A DNA stretch of 64,000 nt from assembly GCA_025267735.1 (NCBI GenBank), contig CM046303.1, positions 18,776,403 to 18,840,402 on the forward strand, written 5' to 3'. The notes beneath the pieces are model-generated. The model was not told where the DNA came from. It searched no databases and saw nothing but the letters and a program-made list of their open reading frames with translations. The DNA comes from Mactra quadrangularis. Taxonomy: Eukaryota > Mollusca > Bivalvia > Venerida > Mactridae. Of the stretch, positions 1 to 10,897 are shown in pieces. Both the position numbers and the translations under genes were made by a program. Every line of letters starts with the position of its first letter. The first letter of the stretch is position 1.

Positions 1-690
1 CAGCAATATGCCACCATACATTAGCAACGTATTATTGATCATCAAACATGCAGATTATTTGAAAACTTAGTCTTAAACTAAGCAAAATTTGTATTACTTA
101 TAAATTTGAATTGATTCAATTAAAATTTCTGGTGTACCTCATATGATACTAGATAGGTAAAGATGTGGAATAGCCAGTGTGCTGAACTGTTCAAAATGAT
201 TTCTTTGCACTCATTTACTCTATCATTGAGGGACAAAGCTCGTCATATAATATTAAAACCAATAATTATTACCAACGCAGTGATTTAGACCGACTCTACA
301 TCTGGATTGACGAACCAAAAGACGAAACAGAAATAAAGATATTAATATTGAGGAGTGAATTGGCATTTCTGAACATTTCATAACAATTGCTGCAAATGTT
401 ACCTATCTGTTATATGTGTTGATAAGTTATCACAACTTTTAAAGGCTTGATTCGCTTTTTTATTGACCAAGTATGCTGCTAATTTACCATAAGTATGTTC
501 AAGGTGTATATATATATGAGACAAAATCAAAACATCTTCCACAGAACAACACAGTGTCTTGAGAGCTGCAGAACACATAAATACGACTTTAACGTTTTTG
601 AAACCAAACACTTTTAATTTTCAAAAGATTTGCTTTATCAAGAAATTAATGACAAATATTGAGATTTAATAAACTGATTCAGCAACAAAT
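1..690. other. 5' flank of GPCR gene, no gene recognised
   Basis: AT-rich sequence. I see no convincing exon here; the short open frames on the minus strand at 399-611 look random. The region presumably holds the promoter and 5' UTR of the receptor gene that starts at 691, but no clear core-promoter element was recognised. Confidence 0.5.
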
Positions 691-2565
691 ATGACTTCAT
701 CATTAAATTCTTCCGACATTCAATCACATTTTCTGGTTGGTGAAGCAGTTTTAGCTATAATAGTGCAAATGATTGGAGTTTGTTTGATTTTATCATCAGT
801 AGCAATGTTTATAAAACATGCTTCATTACAAAAACTTGAAAATACATTACAAATGAACTTATTACTTAGCAGCGCTGTATTTTTGTTCATTGATTGGACG
901 TTAACATTACCAGGGGACAATGGCTGTGATGTATTCTCCGTTGTATTTCTAGTTTCGGGTACAGCTTGCACGTACACAACCACTGGTATTGCCATAATGA
1001 GGTAAGGGTCATCTTTTGATTTATTATTTGTTTTGGAAAGTACAACAGCAAAATATTTTGCAAAAACATTACTTTTTAGTAAAGCGTCCTTAGCGTAGTT
1101 TAATTATTACTTCTATAACTCCACAGCTATTTCAGTCTCGGAGTTAAGAATTACGGGAGTTCGTTCCGTACTCATCCTTGTTTATACGTTTTGTACATGA
1201 ACTGCTGTCTGCCTTTATACATTAAACATTTTACGAGCAAAGCATTAAATATATCATTTATATGCATTACATATTTAGTTTATATGCATTAAGTGTTTTG
1301 TTAATAAGCAATAAATATTTTGTTTTTATGTATTAATTATTTTGTCCATGTGCCTTAAAAATTTCTGCCTCAACGATTATCAAAATCTATTATCAAAAAT
1401 TGCTACCTTTGTATCAGGTATTTTATTCTTTTGAGCATAGTTTATTTCTGGTTGTGTAACCCATGTTTTAAACTTAATCATAACTTCTTTCAGATTCAAG
1501 AAAATGATGAGAATCAACTACAATGTATCAGCCAAAATTACTACAGTATTTTCTATCACTACAATATGGATATTTAGCTTCCTAAGCATGATACATCCAA
1601 TTACTTTGATGATAATGTCCAAAGGTTCAAAACTTCAAGGAAATGCCGACGACGTACTTCCCGACGAGACGACTAACAAAGGGGGAGAGCACTACAACGA
1701 AACAATGTGCTTCTTTTCAAATGGTATACTGTACCAAAACACGATTTCGAGTCTTTGTTTTATATTAGGAGGAATTCTGATTCCTGTTATTATTATGGTA
1801 TTTGTTTATCTAAAAATTTACTATCAGGTTAAAAAAGCTCGTATGAACAGGTGGTTGAATCATGTTGCAACTACACGAAGTCAGCAGACGACAGTTATAC
1901 GTCTGCAAGGAAGGAAAGCTAACGTGTTTCAACTTTCCTCAAATAATATTGGAAGAGGTACAATACAATTAAGGCGTCCAAGCCAGATGAACACAAGTTG
2001 TGAACGAAGTGTTTTTAGAAAAGGTGTGTTTGCTGTTTTAATTGTATTGTGTTGTTGGGTTCCTTTCTCTGGAACCTGGCTGTACCTAGCAATGGGATTT
2101 AACAATGGATACAAAACATATTTTCGATATTTGATGATAATAGCCAAGACTTCCGTGATATTTAATATTATGCATTACGTATGTTTTAACATTAAATATA
2201 GGCGTCTGTATATACAAACGACAATGATTCCTTTTACAAGTGGATGTCGGCTGCTGCAACAAGAAACGGCAGACGACAACTCAAGTCACTTGGATTCTCA
2301 CATGGTGTCGTATGCTACATCAAATGTAGACAAACCTATTTTTACATTTCACACAAATACAAATCTTGCCCCTATCAATGAAAATCCCGTTAAGAATAAC
2401 TTGGAAGAACGAGAAGTAGAAACAAGCAAGAACTCTTCAAACAAAAGGAAAACGTCGTTCTTCAGACATCATCGTTGTCTTCAAAGATCAGCTTCACTTC
2501 CTGAGAAGATCAGAAGGACAGCTAGAGTTGTACATCCTCTAATGTTACAGAAATCATGTGAGTAA
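691..2565 (+). CDS. Rhodopsin-like (class A) G-protein-coupled receptor, divergent, two exons
   Basis: Two coding exons, 691-1001 and 1494-2565 (intron 1002-1493, donor GTAAGG, acceptor TTTCAG), encode about 460 aa. The intron splits the codon of Arg104 (AG/A), at the position of the DRY arginine, where many class A receptor genes carry an intron. Seven hydrophobic segments are visible at roughly residues 18-41, 50-72, 80-103, 119-145, 188-213, 282-307 and 320-343. Cys79 before TM3 and Cys176 in extracellular loop 2 can form the usual disulphide. TM6 keeps CWVP. Key motifs are altered: the TM2 Asp is Ser, DRY reads MRF, NPxxY reads NIMHY. Loop 3 is long and basic, and the C-terminal tail of about 110 aa is Ser/Arg rich. 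The short N-terminus has NSS and an NET site lies in loop 2. Ligand unknown; probably an orphan peptide or lineage-specific receptor. Start chosen as the first Met before TM1. Confidence 0.85.
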
Positions 2566-3026
2566 AAGACTAGTTGAGGTATATTAGATCTGGTTAATTT
2601 ATTGGAGCAAACTGGTAATAAACAAGAGCAAAAAGCATGTTGTAGTGCTAGCACATATTACCTGACCACTATTTGTAGAGGATATGCTTCAATTTTGCGG
2701 CAAATTAAATTTTGATAACATCTAGTGAACTCAATAAATTTATTATAACTTACAGCGAGTTATGGGTACATCACATAACTAATTCCCTCCAGATGAATGT
2801 GTGAAGCTTCCACTTAACTGACTAAATGTTCGTATAAGGAAACTGACACTTGATAGTATTATTTCTTGGACTCAAAGGTGACATCTTTTGTAATATATAT
2901 TTTCTTTATATTGTAAATTGTAAAAATAACAACGTTTACATTGTAAATTATCAGAGATTATATTTTTTTCAACATATTATAATTTATATACAACATCGGT
3001 TTGCTGTGCAAACATAAAAATACAAA

Positions 3027-3032
3027 AATAAA
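3027..3032 (+). terminator. Candidate polyadenylation signal of GPCR gene
   Basis: AATAAA about 460 bp after the receptor stop codon, in a very AT-rich 3' flank with T-rich sequence downstream. It is the most plausible poly(A) signal, but others nearby cannot be excluded. Confidence 0.4.
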
Positions 3033-3660
3033 AAACAATAACTAAATTTATGCACTTGTTCCTGTTTTTTCTTTATAACTTACGCTACAGAGTCCATGTA
3101 GACGTATTTATGATTGGTAAGCTTACCTGAACAAATGCCCAAAGCAAAAAAGGTGCCAGAATTGACTAATGCAAGATAGTTTTATGGAACTTAGATTGTT
3201 CACCTGTGTCTAATCTGGAGCTTTATAAAGACTCTCTATTACAACAACATGTAACACACCTAACCAAACGCATGGTAGAGTTTGAGGGATCAGTTTTGAA
3301 TCCAGGGGCATTACTTAAATAAACTACGATAAATAATAAAATGATGGTTTGTTACAAATATATAAATTGAAATTAAAGAATTCAGGTTTTAGATGAACAT
3401 AAGGTCAATAAAATAAATACAATATGATTAAAATGTGAATTAATACCAATATCACAAGGTATGTAGCTCTTCTCATATTTTACATATAATTCTTTACAAT
3501 AAAATGCTAAATCCTTTTACAACTAGGAAGAATTAGAATTAAAAATAGAAAAACATATTCAATAACAAGTTAATTGAGATAAACAAATGTTAATGGCAGA
3601 TAGCCTACACTACAGAGCTATCAATTTACGCATGTTTGATACAGGAATTGTAGTACACAT
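3033..3660. other. Intergenic, nothing recognised
   Basis: AT-rich unique-looking sequence between the receptor gene and a fold-back element. No exon, RNA gene or clear repeat seen by eye. Confidence 0.4.
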
Positions 3661-4211
3661 AACAAAACTCCTAAGTACCCGAGTTCAATGTTGTTGGATT
3701 TTTTTTCAACATTCATGTCCGATCGTTTAAGGAAATGTAAATATGACTATACTGGGGTCTGTTTGCATGGTTTACAAGCTTCTTAATTGATTCAAAATTG
3801 GTATTGTGGCGCATGTGCTGAAAAGCAAAAATGGGCACATGCTTCTCGTGCAAAAATCCCACGTGGTCAGTTTTAATGAAAATTATTACTGTGTTGATAT
3901 GCACAACGAAAAATCAAGAAATAGCTAGAATGTGGCTTCTAGATCGAGAAATTGCGAGAGGTCTTCTGCATGGCAGCGCGTCACCTACCGGATAAGATTT
4001 CTAATGTCAAATTTTCTGTTAAAGCAATCAGAAATCTTCCCATATTAACGCATGCATGGCAAAGCAGATTTTGCATCGATGTAGTATCATGAAAACCATG
4101 CAAGCGAAGGTCAGCATGGTCCTACAAGCATTTCCATCAGCAATCGGACATAATGTTGAAAAATAAACATTTTCTACAATGATGAAATTAGGAGTACATA
4201 GAAGTTTCGTT
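3661..4211. mobile_element. Fold-back / long-inverted-repeat MITE
   Basis: The two halves are inverted copies: AACAAAACTCCTAAGTAC, the TTTCAACATT.ATGTCCGAT block and the GCATGGTTT block on the left recur as reverse complements on the right (AATCGGACATAATGTTGAAAA, then TAGAAGTTTCGTT at the end). Arms are about 250 bp, diverged, with little spacer. A third half-copy lies at 62774-62960. Non-coding, so a non-autonomous DNA element; superfamily not identified. Confidence 0.7.
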
Positions 4212-4606
4212 AGGTATGTTTATTCCTTGACTTGTCGGGCATTGGCAAAAAGTAATATTTCATCCTAAAGCCATAGGGCTATTTCAAGTTGCCTTTACTT
4301 CATACTAATAGACTAACAGAGATGTAATGTGGTCAAACATTTCATGTGTGATTGCCTTCCAGAAAAAGTGAATCGAACTACAATCCTTGTCACCATGGCA
4401 ATGGGGTAGGGTAAAATACGTAAAAACCTGTGATTGATCAGTAAAGGTTAAACACATGTTTGATACAGGGAGTTTACACTGTTAATAGTTAACACATGTG
4501 TTATACAAGGTTTAACCTTTCACAATATCAATTTCCATGTGTTTCATTATAAATGCACCAGGATCACTCAAGTAAATGAGACAAAGAAGATATAAAATTA
4601 TACAAA
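4212..4606. other. Intergenic with small inverted repeat
   Basis: No gene seen. An imperfect inverted repeat at about 4446-4519 pairs GGTTAAACACATGT with AACACATGTG..GGTTTAACC. Possibly a short MITE relic. Confidence 0.3.
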
Positions 4607-5185
4607 ATAAGATTTAGTTTGTTATGTGTACTGTAAGGTACTGTGCTTTTTGCTAATACCGGATAGTCAGTTATTTCCCGCCCAGTTATTCCCCAAGTAA
4701 GGAACGTTTTGAATGACATCATTAAAAATATATGACAGTAAAGTATTTATTATAAAAACAACCTTGTTTATAGCAAAATCATGTGATTTTGATAATGTTT
4801 TAGTCCTAAAAGAAATTATCTCTATATTAAGACCACTCTTCTATTTAGATAATCAAGTTTGATAGTCAAAATAGTGGAACTTAATGTACTCTTTATGCAA
4901 AGGTATAGTTTATAAAGACACGGTCAGTTTGTATTGCAGGCAATACTGAAGTCCCTTACCGGTGATCTATGACTAATTTAAGAAGAGCAGCATGACCTTA
5001 ACCTCAGACCAAAAAAAACCCAAGAGATCCGCTGGGAGGGGCAGTATACCAAAGTTGGACATCCAAGCAACCTTGACATTTGATCCTTGGCCTCAGCCTT
5101 GACCAAAGGGCTATACACAGTATTATTTGGATGAAAGTTGCAGTCGTTATTGACTTATCGTTCAGGAAGACAGACACACAATACC
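4607..5185 (+). repeat. Dispersed repeat, copy A (about 570 bp)
   Basis: Matches 15985-16558 in inverted orientation almost end to end: TTTAGTTTGTTATGTGTACTG at one end, then the blocks CCGGATAGTCAGTTATT, GAAGTCCCTTACCGGTGATC and GTTGCAGTCGTTATTGA. It contains a nested CAGTAAAGT / TTAAGACCAC segment shared with other MITEs in the window. Non-coding. Confidence 0.75.
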
Positions 5186-5224
5186 ATTAGGTCTACATAT
5201 CTTCAAGCGAGTTACGAAATAATA

Positions 5225-5735
5225 CGAGAAGAACTTGGACATTGTGTCCAAACCATAGTTGGCTTATGAATATGTCTAGATATTTAAAGGTAAATTTTAG
5301 AATCATGCTAGTAACCAAGAAGAACTTTGTCATTGTGTCCAAGTCACTGATGGCTTATGAATTTGTCCAGATATTTAAAAGGTAAATATAAGTATTTTGC
5401 TAGTAACCAAATAAAACTTGGACATTGCGCCTAAGTCATTGCTGGCTTATGAGTTTGTACATATATTTTAATGTGTATTTTAGTAAACAAGTAGAACTTG
5501 TGCATTGAGTCCAAGTCACTGATGGCCTATGAATTTATCTAAATATTTATGAGGTATAATTTAGTAACCAAGAAGAACTTGGACATTGAGTTCAAGTCAG
5601 TGCTGGAATATGACTTTGTCCACATATTTGTTAGGTATATTCTAGTATTTTGCTAGTTACCAAGAAGAAATTTGAAATTGTGTCCAAGTCAATGCTGGCG
5701 TATGAATTTGTACATATATTTATAGTTATTGTACA
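5225..5735 (+). repeat. Degenerate satellite, about 85-95 bp unit, about 6 copies
   Basis: Each unit carries AAGAACTTGGACATTG, then GTCCAAGTCA.TGCTGGC, TATGAATTTGTC.A and TAGTAACCAAG. Units differ by substitutions and indels. Open frames across it (for example from 5650) are by-products of the repeat. Confidence 0.75.
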
Positions 5736-5854
5736 TTCTATTTCAGCTGCATTGAAGAAAAGAAAGGAGACAAAATTCCAATTTCTCTACGATATAGAAT
5801 GGGCAAAAGGTACATTAGTAGCACCTGTTATGACTATTGTAATCAATAATCTGT

Positions 5855-5911
5855 ATAAGCATAAATAATTCAAATATTGATAATAAGCATAAATAATTCA
5901 AATATTGATAA
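5855..5911 (+). repeat. 27-bp direct duplication
   Basis: The string TAAGCATAAATAATTCAAAT plus ATTGATA occurs twice in immediate succession. Confidence 0.8.
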
Positions 5912-6827
5912 GTTTTAAATTGATTAATAACTAGCTAGGCACTTTGGGCATTCAGTAGATTTTAGTGGTTATTGAAAAAAACATACATTATATAATGCGG
6001 ACTAAGGGCCTTTTAGTCAGAATATCTTGCCCCTGAAGTTGGCAATATTTCTTACAATGCTAAATGGCATTAGTTGTTTTAAAATATGTTGCCAACATAT
6101 TGACAAACGTTATAGTCAATCTGGTTGATTCTTTTTTTCATGCTAGGACAGGATATTTTATCAGGAAATAATTCATATTTTGTTGTTTAATTTCAAATTT
6201 CTATGTTCTTCAACTTTTCACCTGAACAACAGACATACCTTGAGGACTGTAGGGCCGCACAAGAAGGCTCAGAGAACAAGCGAATGAAAATTAAGGTAAT
6301 GTTCATAATATAACATCTGTAAATTTTTCTAGCATAAAAGATTAATGGCTATTATAAAACTCGAATCTTAATGTTCAAAATACTGGCTCTTTGGTGAGCA
6401 GCGCAGCACAATAATGACTCTCATGTTATAATAATAGACTGAGTTTCTTACCTTTATGGATAATATTACATTACTGATTTTTTTGTTTGTTTCAAATTCA
6501 AAGCACCATTATCAAAAGTATTATCACCGGCTACAGGTTCAAAAACCTGTGATGAGCAAGAATTATTCATATAACAAAAATACTCATGGCATTTCAAGGT
6601 GAAAGTGGATTGAAATCATTGTAGAATTTGATTGTCAGTTCTTATAACAATTGTTTTGATCTGAGAATGTAGTTATGTAGTCCTGTGACAGAAAGATATT
6701 GCACCAAATTACATAATTAAGCTTTTCAATATTTTGATGTCTGTTGTTAATGAATATATCTTCATACAGTGGCGTTAAATCTTTAACAATATTTTTTATG
6801 TAGATGTTATTTAAATTCCAGGAGTTA
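5912..6827. other. Gap before hAT remnant; one weak exon-like patch
   Basis: Mostly AT-rich and featureless. At 6226-6294 a short open stretch (PEQQTYLEDC...) ends at AAG/GTAATG and could be a relic exon, but it has no recognisable homology. A small stem at 6531-6552 pairs ACAGGTT with AACCTGT. Confidence 0.3.
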
Positions 6828-8118
6828 TGACGAACACGATGGGTAGAGAGACACGATGCTTTGGAGCTGTTTATTGATTTCCTACCATCAATGGTGGACG
6901 CCATGTCTGAGATTATGTCTGCCGAGACCAGATCCACTACATCAGCTGAAATATCAGGATTTCTACTTGCTATCACCTCATTTCAGTTCATAGTAGTATT
7001 GATTGTAGTGACAAGATGCCTCAGTTACATCAAACCACTCACAGTTTCGTTACAAGGTAAGAACAAGTGCGAATCTTCAATTGACTTTTATTTTAGTTTC
7101 TTTTAGATCAATGAAGTGTACGCCTAAATGTCATGTTTTATATCTTGCATATAAAAGTGAAAGTATGTTGAAGTTGACGGATAAAATTTGTTGTCAGTAC
7201 CTGAAACAATAAATCTATCTCTATATATCTTAACAAGAATTATTGTGATGGAAATAACTTTACAAATTTTTATTACTTCAAGATTACAAGATAGTTTTCA
7301 TGTTTGCTGGTTTTTAACTTTAAAAAGTTGCAAATCCAATCTGATATACCATTACATGATTTTTTTCTTATACTTTTTTTGCAGGCAGAGCTGTTGATGT
7401 CGTGAACGCTATGAGTGAAGTAAAGGTTGTCATTGAAGCTATCCAGGATGTTCGTTCTAACATTGATGAGTTTCATGAAAGATGGTACCGAGAGGCTGTG
7501 TTGGTTGCTGAAAGTGTAGGTACTGTTCCTGCTAAACCCAGGACATGTGGTCGTCAAACAATGAGAGGAAATGTTGAAGCTTCTATCCCACAAAATTATT
7601 ACAAAAGAAATTTAACTATTGAGTTTATAGACACTCTTCTATCACAGATGAACCAACGGTTTGGTGAACTGCAAAGAAAGGCTGCTATGGGGCTTGCATT
7701 GATACCGTCTTACATGTGTGACAATTCTCAGAATATTAGTGTTACTGATCTAGAATGGTTTGCTGAAGATTTACCTTCATCACAGTCCCTTGAATCTGAA
7801 CTGCATCTATGGCAAAGAAAATGGAAAGGTAACCAGTCACCACCAGACACTATCCAAAAAAACCTTAAGATGTGCTCGAAACAATTATATCCTAACATTC
7901 ACAATATCCTTTCAGTGTCCAGTGTGTTTCTGGTTACATCATATGAGTGTGAAAGGAGTGTTAGTGTTCTGGGTCTTGTGAAGACAAGGTTAAGATCAAC
8001 TATGGGACAAGACAGACTCTCATCTCTTTGTCTGATCAGTATTCATAGGTTGAGTTCAGCTGACATACTCGAGTTAACTTTAGTAACTAGAGTAAGAGGA
8101 AAACGAACGAGAGTTTAA
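6828..8118 (+). pseudogene. hAT-superfamily transposase remnant (C-terminal half)
   Basis: Two exon-like blocks, to 7056 and 7385-8118, join in frame through a GT-AG intron (donor CAAG/GTAAGA, acceptor TTTTTTGCAG). Block 1 reads RTRWVERHDALELF, block 2 includes KPRTCGRQTMRGNV and ends with the hAT dimerisation region (TSYECERSVSVLGLVKTR, then STMGQDRLSSL and ISIHR). This is the arrangement of transposases related to the 52-kDa repressor of PKR inhibitor and ZMYM-hAT proteins. It is broken: an in-frame TGA at 6828-6830 sits where the family usually has Cys just before the RTRWVERHD block, no N-terminal BED/zinc-finger or catalytic Asp region was found upstream, and the usual C-terminal tail is replaced by LSSADILELTLVTRV. 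Likely an immobile relic; the second block could still be translated from GTG/ATG within it, but I doubt it. Confidence 0.8.
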
Positions 8119-8124
8119 CTCCAC

Positions 8125-8132
8125 TGACGTCA
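8125..8132. promoter_or_regulatory. CRE palindrome TGACGTCA
   Basis: Perfect CREB/ATF site 65 bp upstream of the SANT-like gene start, just after the hAT remnant. A CACGTG E-box follows at 8164-8169. Together with the ATGGCGGC start they suggest a short housekeeping-type promoter. Confidence 0.5.
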
Positions 8133-8192
8133 TTTAACCTTTGATCTCTACTCGAGCTCAACCCACGTGTGCCTTTGAGTTGATTGAGTTTT

Positions 8193-8204
8193 CAAGATGG
8201 CGGC
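8193..8204 (+). promoter_or_regulatory. TISU / YY1-type initiator over the start codon
   Basis: CAAGATGGCGGC matches the TISU consensus SAASATGGCGGC exactly. This element directs transcription (via YY1) and accurate initiation from very short 5' UTRs in metazoan housekeeping genes. It supports ATG 8197 as a real start codon, with GTGAGT donor 24 bp later. Confidence 0.65.
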
Positions 8205-10897
8205 AACGGGTGGAAAAGATCTGTGAGTTTTTAGATTTTAATTGTTTTCTGCGATGTTAGGGGTATAAAGTTAGAGTAGCGGGTCTAGAACCTACAGTTA
8301 AACATCAGATAATTATTTGATTGTATAATTACTCCACCATTTTCAGTATAATGGTATATTTTATTGGTTTTGTTGTTTAACTTAAGGCAGTGGCTAGAGT
8401 TGCGGTACCATAACTGGAGTTACGGGAGTGGAGTAACTCTAGACAATTCATTAAGGAATGGCTAATGTTACGGAAGTCTCATAACTTATAATAATGGCTA
8501 TTTTATAGTCTAAGTTTCATGCTTACAAACGTTCACCGACTTTACAGCTATTACCCCTAGTCATTAGGCTACTGGTATATATCTATCTATCAATCTCCCT
8601 GGGGAGTCATTCACACTGCTTATTGGTGCAGCCAAAAAATGCCGCAACGGAATTATACTACCCTCACAGGTACCCATTTACACCTGGGTGGAGTGAAGCA
8701 ATTGCAGGTAAATTTCTTGCTCAAGGAAATTAGCAGTGCGTCCTACCACTGGACTACTGCTCATACATAACTTGACTATGTTTCAACTTTTAAACATCCG
8801 AAAACATGTTAGTGGTCGTTATTATTAAAAAATAAACAAATATTTACCGCCGTGACTTATCCTACTTGTGCTACTGTCATTACAGGTGTCATTTTGGATA
8901 TTTATGATAAACTAACCCGATGTTTAATATATGGCGATATAACGTTGTCTCCTTCAAAATATCACATACTTTAGTTTGTATTAACTTTCAGTTATATAGT
9001 TTGAATATAATTTCGACAGAACATACATGTATACAGATCTAATTTGTGCATAATTAAAAGTGTAACCCATGTCTGGACAGCTCAGTGGTAGAGTATCTGA
9101 CTTGCAAGCAGAAGTTTGCAGGCTCGATTCCAGCATGGGGTTGCAAATGTTTCTCTCCTATTACACATATTCCTAACTAATGTCTATTTTTTTCTTGTAG
9201 TGTTTTGGTGAAGATACAAACAGAAAGTGGTGTCAAGCAAGCTTATCTGGATAAATCACTTGCACTGTTATTGCAATCTCCAAGTAGTGGTAATAATTTA
9301 ATGTCATTTTCTTTTGTAAAAGATACGTTGCAGAACAATTTAATATACATGTACTATCATGCTTACTCCATGATCAGTGACTCTCATTTACAAAAACAGC
9401 CATGCGCAGTAAAAAAGTCTTCATCTTTTTCAGTTTTACCTATAACTGTAGATAAATGTCGCAACTATACATTCCTAACAGAAATAGCTCAGAAAAAGCA
9501 TTATAGAATTTAATATTGTAACATTTGACATACAAGGGTAATGTTCTAGGTTGTATGGAAGGTTGCTTTCATCTCATAATTCATAACAAATGACAGTTTA
9601 ATTGGTATTTACTGGTTTCTTGATGGTAACTCGTGAACAACTGGATCAATAATAAATATTTTTGGTACACAATTGCAACCTCAGAAGGTATACTGGTCAA
9701 GTTTGCCTTCAGAGTCAGTATGTCAAAGGTAACAGTGACCCTGAACTGTAAAACAATTTCCAGATGATAACTTGTTCAAGGCTTGACTGATTTTAGATAA
9801 TTTTGCTGACACATCATGAAATGCAGGACAAGTTTGGCTTCAGGGTCAGTGTGATAAAGGTCACCGCAATAATCTTAAACAGTAAAACAGTTTCAGGCAG
9901 AAAACTTGTGAAAAAGTTGACAGTTATAAGAAATTTTGGTTCACATGTGTAAGATCCATGTGTCAGTTTACATTTTGATGGGTGTTACTGTATTTTCTTA
10001 ATATAATTTTAAGATAATTTTTTATTTTTAGACATGGAAATGAGACAGTCCATTATAAACGCAATTATGCACGAAGAGGAAAATAATTCCACTTCTATTG
10101 GTACATCCAGTGACAAAATAGAAGAAAAGCAGCCTGATAATAATGGTGAATGCACAGACTACAACAACAATGACAATAAATCTTTAGAGGTGAATTTTAA
10201 TTTAATGTGCAATTATAATTATATCAAACATACCGGGGAAAAGAATTTAGACTATTTCATAACCAGTTCTGGTGAAGAAACAGTTTGTTTTTCACAAAAT
10301 GTTGCATCCTGCTACTCAAATGGTTCTAGTGAGAGTTGGAGCATTGCATCTATTCCATTGCTGGACTATCAAGAAGGTCTCATTAGAGTATCTTCCAAAG
10401 AGTCTTGTACACAAGAACAGTTTAACAACATTTTATCAGAAAAATTAAATAAGTACAAAATTTCCTGTGAAAAACTGACCAATATTTAATTTCAGGTTCA
10501 CACATGGAAAGAAAGTGAAGAAAAGCTATTGATCACTTTGAGAGGAGACAGAGAAACACTCTTTAATAATAGTAGAAATCATGATAAACTATGGGAGGAT
10601 ATTAAACAAGAAATGGTCCACCAGAATATTAACGTTACTAAATTACAGTGTGTGAATAAATGGAAGAACTTAAGGAAAAAGTATAAAGAAGTAATTGATA
10701 ACAATTCAAAAAGTGGTAGTGCACCCAAAATCTGGAAGCATGTTGAAGCTTTTAATGATCTTTATGTTCATAAGTGTTCAACCCGACCTGAGGTTGTAAT
10801 TGATACAAGTAATAAAGAAAAGCTTATAACATTGCCTGATGATGAACTGTCCAGTGAAAAGTCTGACAGTCCTAATTCCAGTTGTAACTTGCTTTAA
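8197..10897 (+). CDS. Myb/SANT-like (trihelix-type) DNA-binding protein, four exons
   Basis: Proposed exons 8197-8222, 9201-9289, 10032-10189 and 10496-10897 splice in consistent phases (CT/T Leu, G/AC Asp, then phase 0) to give 224 aa. Donors are GTGAGT, GTAATA and GTGAAT; acceptors are TTGTAG, TTTTAG and TTTCAG. Residues 1-39 are unique, 40-91 acidic and Asn-rich. From about 92 the Myb/SANT-like domain reads VHTWKESEEKLL, KLWEDIKQEM, CVNKWKNLRKKYKE, SGSAPKIWKHVEAF, with the three aromatic positions of the trihelix fold. Such proteins are often domesticated from Harbinger-type elements. The frame stops at TAA 10895-10897, but the same frame stays open to 11107 and encodes an NLS (PKKRKV) and a Gln/Glu-rich coiled coil. 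The third donor is weak; exon 3 may instead run to the stop at 10489. Function unknown; inferred nuclear DNA binder. Confidence 0.65.
8501..8765 (-). mobile_element. tRNA-derived SINE, family 1
   Basis: Reverse complement matches 28240-28540: GAGCAGTAGTCCAGTGGTAG head, CTTGAGCAAGAAATTTACC central block (resembling a V-domain), AATGGGTACC, then GGGAGATTGATAG and the tail CTTAGACTATAAAA. It lies in intron 1 of the SANT-like gene; the promoter B box is deleted. Confidence 0.75.
9062..9165 (+). mobile_element. tRNA-like SINE head, family 4 (tRNA-Ala-like)
   Basis: A box CAGCTCAGTGGTAGAG, anticodon loop CTTGCAA (UGC, Ala) and B box GGCTCGATTCC, followed by TTGCAAATGTTTCTCTC.TTACACAT. The acceptor stem pairs poorly and a SINE-like tail follows, so I call it SINE rather than a tRNA gene. 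Confidence 0.6.
9580..9945 (+). repeat. Two-copy degenerate tandem repeat, about 150 bp
   Basis: Two units share GGTCAAGTTTGCCTTCAG..TCAGT, AAAGGTAACAGTGACC, AACTGTAAAACAATTTCCAG and ATAACTTGT. Lies in intron 2 of the SANT-like gene. Confidence 0.6.

Noticed and set aside
399..611. Minus-strand gene upstream of the GPCR
   Set aside because: Short frame with no domain, no splice support and no conserved feature.
5650..5868. Small protein gene
   Set aside because: The open frame is formed largely by the last units of the 5225-5735 satellite.
9062..9165. tRNA-Ala(UGC) gene
   Set aside because: Internal boxes and anticodon loop fit, but the acceptor stem pairs poorly and related sequences with the same 3' extension occur at 18381 and 33078, so a SINE is likelier.
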